In this document: in pieces, positions 1 through 10,380 of the stretch
Position numbering within the stretch: position 1 is the stretch's first letter
Layout of the letters: each line of letters begins with the position of its first letter
Source: Saprospiraceae bacterium
Lineage (GTDB): Bacteria; Bacteroidota; Bacteroidia; Chitinophagales; Saprospiraceae
Direction: 5' to 3'
DNA length: 64,000 nucleotides
Assembly: GCA_016711125.1 (NCBI GenBank)
Contig: JADJTQ010000001.1
Location: forward strand, 992,001 to 1,056,000
Notes under the pieces: generated by a model
Databases searched by the model: none
What the model was told of the DNA's origin: nothing
The model's input: the letters and a program-made list of their open reading frames with translations, nothing else
Made by a program: the position numbers and the translations under genes

Positions 1-399
1 TAGTGTGAAATATTCCGTTCGTTAAAATAAGAAAGATTAAGGATCTGGAAGATTGTTAAATGAGGCGGTGCAAAAGATTATCAAGGTCAAACTACATCCG
101 AGATATCTATAAAAACTAAAGGTCGGATATTAATTATTGTTCCCCGTAAGACGCCATTGATCGGGTTGCAAGCTCGCTCGATCGCAAGTCAAAGCTTGTT
201 TGCAGATTAATAGTTGGTTTTTGACAATCGGGTTTTAAAAAGTACTTTCGAGCCACAGCAAATACCGGACATCTGAACAGTGTAGATAGGTAGACATCAG
301 CAGCTCAAGGCTTTGCTACTGGTATCTAAAGTCTCTGGAGGATTTGGATCATTTTTAGCAATTGCATAAAATTTGAGCAGTAGAACTCTCATCCCCAAC
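1..399. other. no gene seen at left window edge
   Basis: No open frame with coding character and no recognisable RNA or repeat. It is the region downstream of the leftward S74 gene. Confidence 0.5.
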
Positions 400-1017
400 T
401 CAGTCGTCCGATCTAACTGCGTTATTTTGCACACCCTCCAATTGATTCAGTCGTTTTTCAAGTGCAACAATTTTTTCCTCTAATTCCTGGATGGCTTTAA
501 TCGCTATAACCCCAAAACCTGAGTAGTCTAAAGTGTATACATCCAGTTGACGTTCCTGATCTAGTATGTGCGTCACCAGGTGGGGAAAAATCGTCATCAC
601 ATCCTGCGCAATAAATCCATAGGAAGGAGATTCAGATTGGTCAATGATTTTCAAATCGTTCATCCGATAAGTGTAGGGTTTAAGCGCGCTAATCCTTGTT
701 AAAACCGGGGGCATCTTATGAATATCCGTTTTTAGACGGGCATCGGATACCGCAGTATAGACACCGGTCGTAAGATTAAAATTACCGCGAAAACTCATGT
801 TGGCATAGACACTGAGCCCTCCGCTGTTACTCCAAAATTCCCAGTCATCCATCGTTGTTGAATTTTCAATATTGAAGCCAAATATTCCATGCTGAATTTT
901 CATTTTGTATGAGCCAGGGTCGGTTCCAATACCTAGTGCTGTTTCGATCACAGATGATTGCCCAACGAGCATGATGTTCAATAATGTGAAGACAGGTAAA
1001 AGCAAATTTGTTTTCAT
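400..1017 (-). CDS. tail fiber domain-containing protein (S74 intramolecular chaperone domain)
   Basis: A 205-residue secreted protein. A hydrophobic N-terminal segment (residues 3-18) looks like a signal peptide. A short beta-rich region follows, and from residue 91 there is the S74 domain (chaperone of endosialidase), starting with SDARLK and containing YGFIAQDV and a Tyr-Ser-Gly-Phe segment. The last 35 residues are a predicted coiled coil (IQELEEKIVALEKRLNQLE). In phage tailspikes this domain trimerises and then cuts itself at a Ser-Asp bond; S91-D92 is in the right place. The body is short compared with the family. No phage genes are nearby, so a cell-surface or exported fibre is more likely than a prophage tail. 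The S74 assignment is firm; the function is inferred. Confidence 0.8.
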   Translation of the reverse strand: MKTNLLLPVFTLLNIMLVGQSSVIETALGIGTDPGSYKMKIQHGIFGFNIENSTTMDDWEFWSNSGGLSVYANMSFRGNFNLTTGVYTAVSDARLKTDIHKMPPVLTRISALKPYTYRMNDLKIIDQSESPSYGFIAQDVMTIFPHLVTHILDQERQLDVYTLDYSGFGVIAIKAIQELEEKIVALEKRLNQLEGVQNNAVRSDD

Positions 1018-1362
1018 TATTTTAAGGGTTTATTGTGAATAGGCTGGCAAATTAAATGTTGTTTATAGCCCGAATCAGAACCTTGATATGTCGAAAAGAG
1101 ATGTCCATCATTTTCAATGCCTTGGTTTTTTTTGAGTGTTTACTTTTTACTTATAAATTTACAAAAGGGGGAGGTTTAACTCTTACGCTCCAATACCAAA
1201 AACTTATAGTATGGTTCCAAAAGAGGAAAAAAAGAGTCTGTCGAGAATGGGTTCGACAAAAGATCATAATTTGAATCAGGTCAGATGAGCGTATAGTTTC
1301 CATAAATCCCTCATGATCTGATGGGATCTATTGGCACCGTAGTAGTTATAATCTGAGGGGTT
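1018..1362. other. intergenic, no gene seen
   Basis: AT-rich spacer between two leftward genes. A 72-codon open frame on the plus strand (1056-1274) has no coding character. It presumably holds the promoter of the S74 gene, but I see no clear Bacteroidota -7/-33 boxes. Confidence 0.4.
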
Positions 1363-3252
1363 CTATTTTTCAGCTTGTCCTTCTTCCAAGAAGTTCAAAT
1401 AGTTAGCCAGATATTCCTTCGGAGGGGTATGCCATTCCGATACTCTGGTCACATTCGTACGGATGCACTGATACACAAACGTATAAAGCATCTTTACTAT
1501 TTCGGGATTCGGTTTTAGGTGATTATTATTGTCGGTGATAAAAGCTCCCCGCTTGCCAGTTTTTTCATTTTTGGCAATTTCCAGCATCGCATAATATACC
1601 GGTAGCCGGGCTGACTTGACCCGTTGCAATTGGTCAACAGATCCCTCCACGGATTTTTCGGCGCGATCAAACAATTGGTTGTAAATGGTGATGAGCGAGT
1701 CCGAGAGGAAGCTTTCTTTTTGCTGAGCAGGGTTACCAAAAATGGATAATTTGATACCCGATTTAGCCATGTTGTTTTCATGCAGCAGTTCAATGTATTT
1801 TTTTATTTCCATGCCGCCCTTACCATAATATCCAGTGAGAAAATCATTCATCACCTGATTGATATCCAGATCAGGATTCCACAATAGTTTGGCGATCATA
1901 TACGACCGTAATTCAGCAAACTCACCTCCGATCTCCCGGTTGCCCTGTTCAAACATGGCCGAAACCCGGTTTTTATGAAAAAACTGCAAGTTGGGTTGCA
2001 AGGTAAGCAGATTGGGAAACGGGGCAAATAGATGGGGAAATTGGATCACGTAATCCCATATGATAATGTTATCCGTTAATTTACCCCAGCCTTCCAGATC
2101 ACTACTGAATGATGTATCTCCCTGCTCAATAGTGGTATTTCTTGAGCTCTCAATATTACACAGCATAATATTTACATTCTTAGCTGGAACAATGTCTTTC
2201 GGTGGTACCCGGGTATATTGATAGGCGAGGGTTGAAATAATCTTGTCAGGAAATCTTGCTGCCACCTGATTGATGAAAGTCATCAGAGATCCCATCCCAA
2301 TCGGGCTATACAAAGAATTGACATGCGTACCGTACATTTTGCTGCCTGGAGTAAATGCGGCGTGTTTTTTATCCAGCTCTTTGCATGCCGGACACTTACA
2401 ATAACGCACATTATCATTTTGACTGACCGACCAATAAAGGGCATCCGGTTTCCTCTCGATTTGCATTTGAAGATTTTGACAAACAATTTCCAATACATCC
2501 GGATTGGTGAGACATAATTGAGCTTCTGGTTGCTCACTTTTTCCATCCCAGGATGGAATCATTTCAGCGTGGCGTTTGCCGTCATAGAAACTAAAGTATT
2601 CCGGATTTGTTTCTCCATAGTCTTTCGGACTTAACAAGGATTCAAAAGTATGTACCCATGACCCCCATTCACTGGTATTATTTCCGTGCTCACCATGTGA
2701 ATCCAATTTATGCCAATCTGCGTACTCTGGATCTACGGCGTCCAGGTAAAAGTCTTCCCGGTAGGTGAAAGCGGGCAGTTGCAGATCATTGATAGCCGGC
2801 AGAATAATCGTTTTATTCTTTGGAACAATCGTAACCGCTGACGAATATTTCCGGCAACCTAGATACTTTTCAAGAAAGGTATAAACGCCGTATAGTACTC
2901 CCTTTCCCGTGCCTCCTGTTATCGTTAGATTTCCACCATTATTTTGAATGAGAAATCCATCCTTTCCTAACTTGTCCCAGAGTACATTGTCCAACATAGG
3001 ACGATTAACCTTGCCAATAAGGACCTCGTTTTCTTTTGATCCGGTCATGTCTGTTTCGATCGGAATTTTGGCGTCTGAAATACGCTCAATATAGTCCTGA
3101 AAAACCAACGCAGCTTGGATCTCAACAATATTCGCCTTCTCCGGAATAATAATTGTGCATTTTGACCTATGCTTCTTTACCAGTGTAAATGGCTGGGCTT
3201 GGGCCGCTGCCAAAAAGAGAAATGAGCAAAAGAGGAATAAGATATGTCTCAT
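1363..3252 (-). CDS. DUF4838 domain-containing secreted protein
   Basis: A 629-residue protein with a clear Sec signal peptide (FLFCSFLFLAAAQAQ). Residues about 25-150 resemble the N-terminal domain of alpha-glucuronidases: a solvent-exposed fold followed by GGTGKGVLYGVYTFLEKYLG, typical of family GH67/GH20 N-domains. Residues about 200-480 are the DUF4838 domain, recognisable from NPEYFSFYDGKR, the Cys cluster YCKCPACKELD and WDYVIQFPHLFAPFPNL. DUF4838 proteins are common in Bacteroidota and Planctomycetes polysaccharide-use regions and are thought to be glycoside-hydrolase-like (TIM barrel), but no reaction is established. The gene stands alone here. A DUF4838 call is safe; a carbohydrate substrate is inference. 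Confidence 0.85.
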   Translation of the reverse strand: MRHILFLFCSFLFLAAAQAQPFTLVKKHRSKCTIIIPEKANIVEIQAALVFQDYIERISDAKIPIETDMTGSKENEVLIGKVNRPMLDNVLWDKLGKDGFLIQNNGGNLTITGGTGKGVLYGVYTFLEKYLGCRKYSSAVTIVPKNKTIILPAINDLQLPAFTYREDFYLDAVDPEYADWHKLDSHGEHGNNTSEWGSWVHTFESLLSPKDYGETNPEYFSFYDGKRHAEMIPSWDGKSEQPEAQLCLTNPDVLEIVCQNLQMQIERKPDALYWSVSQNDNVRYCKCPACKELDKKHAAFTPGSKMYGTHVNSLYSPIGMGSLMTFINQVAARFPDKIISTLAYQYTRVPPKDIVPAKNVNIMLCNIESSRNTTIEQGDTSFSSDLEGWGKLTDNIIIWDYVIQFPHLFAPFPNLLTLQPNLQFFHKNRVSAMFEQGNREIGGEFAELRSYMIAKLLWNPDLDINQVMNDFLTGYYGKGGMEIKKYIELLHENNMAKSGIKLSIFGNPAQQKESFLSDSLITIYNQLFDRAEKSVEGSVDQLQRVKSARLPVYYAMLEIAKNEKTGKRGAFITDNNNHLKPNPEIVKMLYTFVYQCIRTNVTRVSEWHTPPKEYLANYLNFLEEGQAEK

Positions 3253-3691
3253 AGTAAGTATTTTTCAAATGATAGGACATCCCGATCTCATAGAATCTTC
3301 AAATGGCCGGCGGTAAGGTACTTAAATCATTGAGTGGGGACAATGATTTACATCGGTGTGAGACCATTCATTGAATCTTGATGCTCTAATGACCTACAGG
3401 TCGTTACCTGATTGAAGACAAGATTGAATTTGCGTTGATGGGTCTGTTCTTTGCCTGAAACTAACGTACTTGAGATAGAGGAATGGTTCAATCAAATTTA
3501 TCTTTGAAGAGCTGGTAAAGAGTTGGTACCCATGCATTTTCAATTGCCGGATTCATTGCAACCACCAGCGACCTTAACCCGTTTGGTCTTTCCAGTGCTT
3601 ACTCAGATTTAAAGTGCTCAAAAATTGACTTTAAAGAAGCATTGGCTCTGTGCCCTGACAGATAATTCCTTAGGTCTTTTCAATCATAAAC
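3253..3691. other. intergenic, possible degraded coding remnants
   Basis: No intact gene. On the minus strand short open stretches in different frames look protein-like: one ends LKSIFEHFKSE and another ends YQLFKDKFD. Neither has a start codon and they do not join. They may be relics of an old gene, but this is weak. Confidence 0.25.
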
Positions 3692-4795
3692 TCACAAAAT
3701 GTGGATTCCCGGGTAAAATGTGGCCCAGGCAAACCAGAAGCCCATATAGCTATTTGTAGTCTTCAGCCGAACCCCAAGCAGCGGCCCACTAACCGCCTCT
3801 CCAAATATATTCCAGCGATTTCCCTGATCATCAGACATAATTATTTGATCACTATTGTCGACGTCCGCCTCGAATTTCAGGAGCTTTCCATCAATCTCTG
3901 CTTGGTAGGCTATAATCCAGTTTTCTCTTTCGCTCCCTGCCACTACGACATGAGTTCCATTTAGAAAATCATTAATGATTCTGACCTGACCTTTAAACCG
4001 TTGTAAGGGATAGAATTTCGCATGGTTGTTAGATAGGAGACCTAATCCCCGGGTTTTTCTTGGCAATCGGTAGTCCTCGTGGCTAATTGGAAAAAGAAGT
4101 TGATTCTCATTTGTTTTATAATCTCCATAAGGGTAGTATCCGTAAGATTTATTGAAACCGGTGGAGGTGTTGAGTATTTTGCTTTCTGGAAATCTTGTTT
4201 TCCAGGTCTCCCATGTTGTCTCAATCAGTGGATATATTTCGGCCTCAACTCCCTTGAGTGGGCCATTGACACTAGACAGCAACATTTGCGACCAATTACT
4301 TCCTGATATCCGATCATACGGAATTAAATTGGTATTGTACAATAAGCCGGAAACTCCCAAAGTTGTTATTCGCTCATCAATGTCTCTATTCCAGGCGATA
4401 CCAGTACCAGTGAGAGGACAATAAGTAATAGCCAGATATATGCCATTTATTTGATCATTCACAATTTCGTGCCAGTCCAGGATTGGATGTGGATATCCAC
4501 GAATTACATTGCCCACTTTGACCCCTAAAATTAGGTCGTCAGGTTTGAGAAAATTTATCGTGTTTATATCGGAGAAATTTGGATCGTCAATCGAAGGAAT
4601 TCCATCTTTTCCAGGGCCGCCATCAATAACCTTTTCTCTCGGTATTAACCACTCAGTGTCCTGCGGATCAGGATTTGATATGGGTATCGATCCGGTTACA
4701 ATTGGATCCGATTGTTTGGCACAGCCTAGTGGCAATGCCAACAAACCTATAAAGAATAGGACGCTGAAATAGTGATTCGATTTATGGTTAATCAT
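3692..4795 (-). CDS. DUF3179 domain-containing lipoprotein
   Basis: A roughly 367-residue protein. The start six codons inside the longest frame gives MINHKSNHYF followed by a hydrophobic stretch and a lipobox (LALPLGC), so it should be a lipid-anchored periplasmic or surface protein. The DUF3179 family is shown by IPSIDDPNF, a WHEIVND segment, YCPLTGTGIAWNR with the conserved Tyr-Cys-Pro, SGLLYNTNLIPYDR and SGSNWSQM. Family function is unknown. It lies 12-30 bases downstream of the gene for an outer-membrane barrel on the same strand, so the two are probably co-transcribed. Length is normal for the family and the frame is intact. Confidence 0.87.
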   Translation of the reverse strand: MINHKSNHYFSVLFFIGLLALPLGCAKQSDPIVTGSIPISNPDPQDTEWLIPREKVIDGGPGKDGIPSIDDPNFSDINTINFLKPDDLILGVKVGNVIRGYPHPILDWHEIVNDQINGIYLAITYCPLTGTGIAWNRDIDERITTLGVSGLLYNTNLIPYDRISGSNWSQMLLSSVNGPLKGVEAEIYPLIETTWETWKTRFPESKILNTSTGFNKSYGYYPYGDYKTNENQLLFPISHEDYRLPRKTRGLGLLSNNHAKFYPLQRFKGQVRIINDFLNGTHVVVAGSERENWIIAYQAEIDGKLLKFEADVDNSDQIIMSDDQGNRWNIFGEAVSGPLLGVRLKTTNSYMGFWFAWATFYPGIHIL

Positions 4796-4825
4796 TGTGT
4801 TACAAAATAGCATAGTTATCTTTTT

Positions 4826-5812
4826 TTAGAAAAGGAAGAGCCTGTCTGGCTCATCTGAATTTCTGGGTTTTGGTTTAAAAGAGACACCTACTTGCAACCT
4901 ATAGCTCGTGCTAAGTTGAGTGCCAATGACGTGTGACAATGCCGGAATCTCAATATTGGTATTTAGACCCATGCTGGGCGAAACCCAAAAAGTAATTCCC
5001 GGGTTGACAAATATCCAATGACCACCAGTGCCCGGGAGTGCAGACGCATTAAATTGATCTTGCCAGGCTTTTCGGAACCTGAATGAAAGGGAGGGATCAA
5101 AAATCAGGTCTTTCGAGAAGAGCCGGTCTGCAATACCCAGGATAAACTGTAAATCATTCCCAAATTGGTAAACTTCCGATCCAAGGTATTGCCGGTTTTT
5201 TCCTTTGATGATCCATAGACCCGTCAGACTAAGATCAATACCTGGACGGAAAATCTGAGATCGATAAGCTTGTCCCCAAATGATCAAATCCCAGGCTCCA
5301 CTACCTGGTTGTAAATCTGCATTAATGGGTAAACCATCACGTCGATTCAGATCCGATGGCCCGGTAGGCGCCTTAAATCCTAAGCCTGCATTAAAGTATC
5401 TTGTATTTTGTTGATCAGATATCAGTTTGAATTTAGTGAGTACCACGGCATCACCCAGACCATTTGTGGTGGTCCGGTCAGTATTGCCAAATTGCTGAAT
5501 AATCCGTTGCTGCTGAACTCCCGAAAAAAGAAATTCAATAGACCAAAAATCGGAAATCGTATAACCAAACTGTAGCAGTAGGGAGTGCGTGCGCCTGATT
5601 CGGGAAGGATCGTCAATCGTTTCTGAGCCCTGCTTTAGAGTTTTTAAGATATTTGCATCATAGTTTAAGTTAACCAGAAATGATTTTTTTAGGGTCATTG
5701 GCAATCCTATATTGCTGGACAAGGGTACGCCCCCTGAACAACAGGTTTGGGTAAAAAGCCCTGGTGATATCAGTATCGTAAAAATTCCCAATAGGAATAA
5801 TTTTCCCAACAT
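4826..5812 (-). CDS. outer-membrane beta-barrel protein (transporter-like)
   Basis: A 328-residue protein with a signal peptide ending near LFTQ, followed by an unusual mature start TCCSGGVPLSSNIGLP. The rest alternates polar and aromatic residues in the manner of a beta-barrel (FGYTISDFWSIEFLFSGVQ, GLGFKAPTGPS, LQFILGIADRLF, SYRLQVGVSF). It resembles the broad group annotated as transporter or meta-pathway phenol degradation barrels. The DUF3179 lipoprotein gene follows directly on the same strand, suggesting a two-gene unit. The cargo is not known. Confidence 0.65.
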   Translation of the reverse strand: MLGKLFLLGIFTILISPGLFTQTCCSGGVPLSSNIGLPMTLKKSFLVNLNYDANILKTLKQGSETIDDPSRIRRTHSLLLQFGYTISDFWSIEFLFSGVQQQRIIQQFGNTDRTTTNGLGDAVVLTKFKLISDQQNTRYFNAGLGFKAPTGPSDLNRRDGLPINADLQPGSGAWDLIIWGQAYRSQIFRPGIDLSLTGLWIIKGKNRQYLGSEVYQFGNDLQFILGIADRLFSKDLIFDPSLSFRFRKAWQDQFNASALPGTGGHWIFVNPGITFWVSPSMGLNTNIEIPALSHVIGTQLSTSYRLQVGVSFKPKPRNSDEPDRLFLF

Positions 5813-6066
5813 CTTATCGTATTTGAGGTCGTTGCCGGCGTCAAAATATTGAATATCTGGGATTTATGCCTAAATATGTTGCAGATTTGTCTGAACCTGG
5901 ACAAAGATTGATATGGGCAGTGCAGCGGTGAACTGGACTGAATTCTGGATGTTTGCACGATGACAAGAGATGAAATCTTACATCAATAGGTAAGAATATT
6001 TATGCTTCTGGCAGTATAAAAGGCAAAATTGACCCCGCCAGAATAAAATCTATGTAATCAAGAAGA

Positions 6067-6747
6067 ATGTATTTAAACACACTTTCTCAAAAAATATTAC
6101 GACAAGTCAAATTGGAGGAACCAACCGAAGTTTTGATTGAGGAACTTAAAAATACATCTTTGGATCATCTATATGATATGAGCACAGACGATCAGAAAAA
6201 GGCATTTTGGATCAATTGCTACAATGCTTTTTTTCAGATACTACGTAAGGAATACAATCTGACAAAGCCAACTATTTATCGTCATCGGCAGATTAATATT
6301 GCAGACAATAAATTCAGTCTCGATGATATCGAACATGGTATATTACGACGCAATAAAATAAAATGGTCTTTGGGATATTTTTATAACCCATTTACTACGC
6401 AGCTGTTAAAAAAACTGACAGTTGCGAAATTAGATTATCGCATTCATTTTGCCCTTAATTGTGGAGCTAAGAGTTGTCCACCCATTGCTTTTTATCAACC
6501 GGAACTGCTGGAGAAACAATTAGAGATGGCAACGGTATCTTTTCTGGAATCGGAGACCGAAGTCAATATCGATAAAAAAGAAATTCAGATCAGCCGACTC
6601 TTTCAATGGTTTAAAGGCGATTTTGGTGGTACCCATGGAATAAAAACCATTTTGAGAAACCATCTAAATATTTCAACCGATGGAATGAAACTTGTATTTG
6701 CAAAATATAATTGGGCCGAGGAGCTTGAGAATTTTGTCAAAGACTAA
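6067..6747 (+). CDS. DUF547 domain-containing protein
   Basis: A 226-residue protein. The DUF547 signature is plain: KKAFWINCYNAFFQILR near the N terminus, LDDIEHGILRR, then HFALNCGAKSCPPI with the conserved His, Asn and two Cys, then LFQWFKGDFGG, and a C-terminal LVFAKYNWAEEL. The family is suspected to be thiol-hydrolase-like because of the conserved Cys, but no activity is established. Unlike the second DUF547 protein of this window (55521-56321), it has no signal peptide, so it may be cytoplasmic. The gene converges on the CAP-domain gene with 6 bases between stops. Confidence 0.87.
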   Translation: MYLNTLSQKILRQVKLEEPTEVLIEELKNTSLDHLYDMSTDDQKKAFWINCYNAFFQILRKEYNLTKPTIYRHRQINIADNKFSLDDIEHGILRRNKIKWSLGYFYNPFTTQLLKKLTVAKLDYRIHFALNCGAKSCPPIAFYQPELLEKQLEMATVSFLESETEVNIDKKEIQISRLFQWFKGDFGGTHGIKTILRNHLNISTDGMKLVFAKYNWAEELENFVKD

Positions 6748-6753
6748 ATTTAA

Positions 6754-8070
6754 TTATTCAATGTGCACTTCTAAAGTTGCACTCATTGGTATCTCCACAT
6801 TTTCGCCCAGCGTGACAGTACCTGCTTCAAAAATTATCTGACCGCTGATCATTACATTGGGATCGGCAATGATCTCACAGGCGGTAAAGGTCTGCTCCCC
6901 ACTTAAAGTCATATTGCTGAATACCATGGGATCGCAATCAGAAATATACAGAATCTGATCGCTGGCGTTGTAGATAGTTCCACCGCCATTGGCTCCGGTG
7001 CTTATTTGGCTATAGACTGTTTTTGAGCCTCCACCGGGGCTAAGAGTCCAACTATGGTCAGGATTATAGGTTACCCATGAAGACCAATTGGTACCATCAT
7101 TACTAAATCGCATGGAGGTCGCCACACCGACTCCGTATGTATATAAATCAACGGATTGATTGGAGGTTTCTGCTAATTCACGTTCGATCACAACCGGATA
7201 AACTCCACTACGACTTCCAAAATTTTGAGTCCAGTAATTGTAGTACGGACCGGCAAGCTTATCTTGGGCACAGTTACTGTTTGTGTCCATTCTATCGACT
7301 GAACTATCATTGCTGTACTCATAGCCCACTCCAAATTCGCGACGGCTGGCGTTAAGTATGTTGGCTCGATGCCCGGAGCTACTCATCCAGCCTGCGATTA
7401 CGGCCGATGGAGTACCATAGCCGGCAGCGATATTTTCCGCCCATGAACTGGAGGAATAACCAGCAGCTTGCATCCGCTGGGCAGGATTAGTGTGCGTATC
7501 CAAATCACAATGCGCAAAAAACTGATGGATAGCCATGGATTCACTGTGACCATCAGAGGAATTATGTAAAAGATCGACTTGTTTAAAAGGCGGGAGCATG
7601 CCATTGATCCACCGTTGTTCGTTGGTGAGTTCGACTAATTCGATTTCATTGTCACCGAAAGTGGTGCGACTGTACTTGTTGTTCTGTTCCGAAGGAATGA
7701 CTGCCAATGGGATCGGAAGAGAATCAGATGCGAACTGATCGGCAACTCCCAATCCATAAGCCGATGTGAGTTCATAGTTTTCGATTTTCTCGTCCTTTGT
7801 CAAAGACAGAAGCCATTTTTGGGCCCTGGATCGGCGAAGTCCGGGATAAAGACGATCCCATTTAGACTTTTGAATACTGGCCACCACCATGCCTGGGGAT
7901 ATTGCACCATTGTGAATTGTGGTGATACGAATAGTAATTCGGCCATCAGCCGATATAGATTGAAGATATCCTTCGGCTACTACAATATCATTTTGGGCGC
8001 CACTGTACCAATAGGATAGTAGAAATAGAAAGGTAATGGAGAGAAATCTCTCTGCAAAGTAATTAGTCAT
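6754..8070 (-). CDS. CAP/SCP domain-containing secreted protein
   Basis: A 438-residue protein with an N-terminal signal segment (LSITFLFLLSYWYSGAQ). Residues about 165-310 form a CAP (cysteine-rich secretory/antigen 5/PR-1) domain: LTNEQRWINGMLPPF, HSESMA with the conserved His, FFAHCD, SWAENIAAGYGTPSAVIAGWMSSSGHRANIL with the conserved Glu and second His, and YWTQNFGS. The N-terminal 150 residues are of unknown fold. The last part (ITGQ-like repeats, VTLGENVEIP) resembles the 3-coathanger beta-stack seen at the ends of Bacteroidota exported proteins. CAP proteins bind lipids or act on extracellular targets; the role here is open. Confidence 0.83.
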   Translation of the reverse strand: MTNYFAERFLSITFLFLLSYWYSGAQNDIVVAEGYLQSISADGRITIRITTIHNGAISPGMVVASIQKSKWDRLYPGLRRSRAQKWLLSLTKDEKIENYELTSAYGLGVADQFASDSLPIPLAVIPSEQNNKYSRTTFGDNEIELVELTNEQRWINGMLPPFKQVDLLHNSSDGHSESMAIHQFFAHCDLDTHTNPAQRMQAAGYSSSSWAENIAAGYGTPSAVIAGWMSSSGHRANILNASRREFGVGYEYSNDSSVDRMDTNSNCAQDKLAGPYYNYWTQNFGSRSGVYPVVIERELAETSNQSVDLYTYGVGVATSMRFSNDGTNWSSWVTYNPDHSWTLSPGGGSKTVYSQISTGANGGGTIYNASDQILYISDCDPMVFSNMTLSGEQTFTACEIIADPNVMISGQIIFEAGTVTLGENVEIPMSATLEVHIE

Positions 8071-8514
8071 CTCAGGTCTTTTATGTTGGTCCCGACCTGG
8101 TGTAACTATGGGTAGATATGGGCCGCCTGGGGGAAGGCCCGGATATAGAATTGAGAGGCAACAAATTTCGTGCCTTTTTTAGGGGATTTAAAATAAAAAA
8201 AGCCTCCAATGGTGTGAAGATTTAATGACGCTTGATTTTTCTTCTACTAAAGATTCGATTAGCAATAAAGTTTCCGAATAACCACTAGCTGGTTTAGGAT
8301 CATCAATAATCGAGATCTCAGTAGTGTTGTGCTCACTATCACTTTGACAAGGTGATTAGGGCAACTGATACTTTTACTTGTGCCTGATTTACCACACCAT
8401 CAGTGTGATACATTTTAGATCCCCACGTGCCCAAAATATCTTTGATATGGCGTTTTAGGTACTTTTAGTTGGAAAATATTTCAATAATTCAAAGTTACGC
8501 ACTCAATGGTCTAT
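8071..8514. other. intergenic, no gene seen
   Basis: No coding stretch supported on either strand. It contains the upstream region of the CAP-domain gene. Confidence 0.4.
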
Positions 8515-9603
8515 CTATTTTCGACCAGCAGCTGATTTTTGTTGTTGAAGATTTTCGTCGCGTAGCGTTGTGGCCAAAACCTTATTTACCTGCTCTTTCA
8601 TCTGATGAAATTCGGCTTTTTGTTGAGCTATCAGGGAAGTTAAAGCTTCTCTCTCGCTGGTAAAAGTCTTAATAAGCTCTTCCTGATCGTTAATAGTTTT
8701 CTCAAGATTAGCAATTCTGTTTTCCTGATCCTGGATACCCTTCTTTTGACTTTCCATCATTAGTTGTTGTTCTTGCAGGGCTTTTATCATTCTCATTTGT
8801 AAGCGAATATCATATTGAATACGCTTATATCCATCCTTACCAGTAACCACCATTTCAGGTAATATACTTTCTACTTCCTGGGCAATCAGGCCCATATCCT
8901 CTGCTTTGCCCCCATTGATAGCCGGATCCTTCCATTCAAATCTAACTGGCCGAAGAGACATTACCAAATCAAGTTGGCCTTCCAGTGAAGTAATCCTGGT
9001 TTTAAAGCGCTTATCCGAGATGCAGGCTCCGCCAATATTGAAGGCATCCCCTGTCTGAATACATCCTGAAGCATCAATATCACCGGTTACATCCAGTGCG
9101 TCGTTTGGAGCATTGTTCATAATTCCAACATTTAAATTGTTAGGATCAATGTGAAGTGCTGTGTTAAAACTTGCACCTCCCCCTTCGGCGATATTGATTC
9201 GGTTGATTTGAAGTGGATTTAAGGTGTTTGCAGGATTAGTGCCCGATCTCCCGATTTGCCATTGTTCCTGAGCTTGATTGATCCCGTCAACCCGAAAAGT
9301 CAAACGATCACTATCTAAGGTCGTCCGGGGTTCAAGGATTGTTCCTTCATTGATTTTAATGAAGAGACCATCTTCGCGAAAACCATAGCGATTGAAGGTA
9401 ACTCCTAAATCTAATACTTTGCTATCCAGGGTACCTATACCAGCACCATTTTCGAGATTAATTCCAGACAAACTATAAATAGCATTTAGCGTGGAAGCGG
9501 GTACCGTACTAAACTGCAAATAAGTCGGCTCTAGCTGACTCTCCTGTGAAAAAGCGACCGAGCTAAAAAAAAGTGAAGTGATGAAAATGCAAAAATTTCT
9601 CAT
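8515..9603 (-). CDS. tail fiber domain-containing protein (S74 intramolecular chaperone domain)
   Basis: A 362-residue protein. The start at 9603 is preferred over the longer frame because it puts a good signal peptide (MRNFCIFITSLFFSSVAFSQ) at the N terminus. The body (20-190) is beta-rich, ending in DVTGDIDASGCIQTGDAF, a typical lead-in to S74. S196-D197 starts the S74 domain (SDKRFK), followed by PVRFEWKDPAINGGKAEDMGLIAQEVESILPEMV. A long coiled coil fills the last 110 residues (LQEQQLMMESQKKGIQDQE). By analogy with phage tailspikes the domain helps trimer folding and may be cut off at the Ser-Asp bond. Such proteins are numerous in Saprospiria and are probably surface or matrix fibres. 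Confidence 0.87.
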   Translation of the reverse strand: MRNFCIFITSLFFSSVAFSQESQLEPTYLQFSTVPASTLNAIYSLSGINLENGAGIGTLDSKVLDLGVTFNRYGFREDGLFIKINEGTILEPRTTLDSDRLTFRVDGINQAQEQWQIGRSGTNPANTLNPLQINRINIAEGGGASFNTALHIDPNNLNVGIMNNAPNDALDVTGDIDASGCIQTGDAFNIGGACISDKRFKTRITSLEGQLDLVMSLRPVRFEWKDPAINGGKAEDMGLIAQEVESILPEMVVTGKDGYKRIQYDIRLQMRMIKALQEQQLMMESQKKGIQDQENRIANLEKTINDQEELIKTFTSEREALTSLIAQQKAEFHQMKEQVNKVLATTLRDENLQQQKSAAGRK

Positions 9604-10380
9604 GGTAATAAGGTTAGTTGAAGAAAGATATAATCTAAGGTCAAAGTAGTGATTTCCTGACAAAATGGATAATTTAGATACATCAACTGGGGAGTGAAGG
9701 GAGGCAGGTGACGATTGTTCGGGGGAATTTCGGACCAGTAGAAGAGGATATCGAATCTTATTTCATTTTGAGTAGTCCCGGAAAATAAGTAGTTATGTTT
9801 AGATATGTATGATTAGATCGACAACTAACCCCATCGGTTAAAAGGCAAAGGAGACATCACGATGCTAGACCATTTGTACCGGAGGATGATTTTTAGTTCT
9901 TGCTTATCACTCAAATACGATCCATTATTATTGCTCTTGTTGCCCCATCCATATTCTTCTGAGAACTTCAATAGAGTCCTTTTTACGCCTTGCTTCGTAA
10001 AAAACTTGTCAGGGCTTGTGTCGAAGTTCTCCAAAGTTGTTGTTCTGTCTTTCCATATCCCGTAATCTATAGAACCGGTGCATATGTAACAATAAATTTA
10101 TATTGACAATAAACTAGCCACGATAGACGAGCGCTTATCTTCTGAGATGAATCGTGATGCTGTTACTCATGGGTTTACTTCCCTTGGTTTTATCAAACTA
10201 TGTTGCAAACATTTAATCGTTGTTTGATGGACATATGATAAATATTAATGATATGTGAAAATATAAAAAAGGGGTCTCTTTGAACCCAAAGAAATCATTT
10301 ATCAGAATATCAAAATTCAAAAGTAATTCTTTCATTTTAGAGGTAAAAACCTCGCATCTGACTGCCCCTTATGCACAAAA
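9604..10380. other. intergenic, possible gene remnant on minus strand
   Basis: From about 10080 down to 9825 the minus strand is open and protein-like (YGIWKDRTTT ... FFTKQGVKRTLLKFSEEYGW ... ELKIILRYKW), but there is no ATG in that frame, only an internal TTG at 10034. It could be a broken small gene. The rest shows nothing. Confidence 0.3.

Noticed and set aside
1056..1274. 72-codon open frame on the plus strand
   Set aside because: Composition is erratic, it overlaps the upstream region of a leftward gene and nothing supports translation.
8150..8210. Terminator near a T run and an A run at 8177-8205
   Set aside because: The complementary runs are only A/T with no GC stem, so it does not qualify as an intrinsic terminator.
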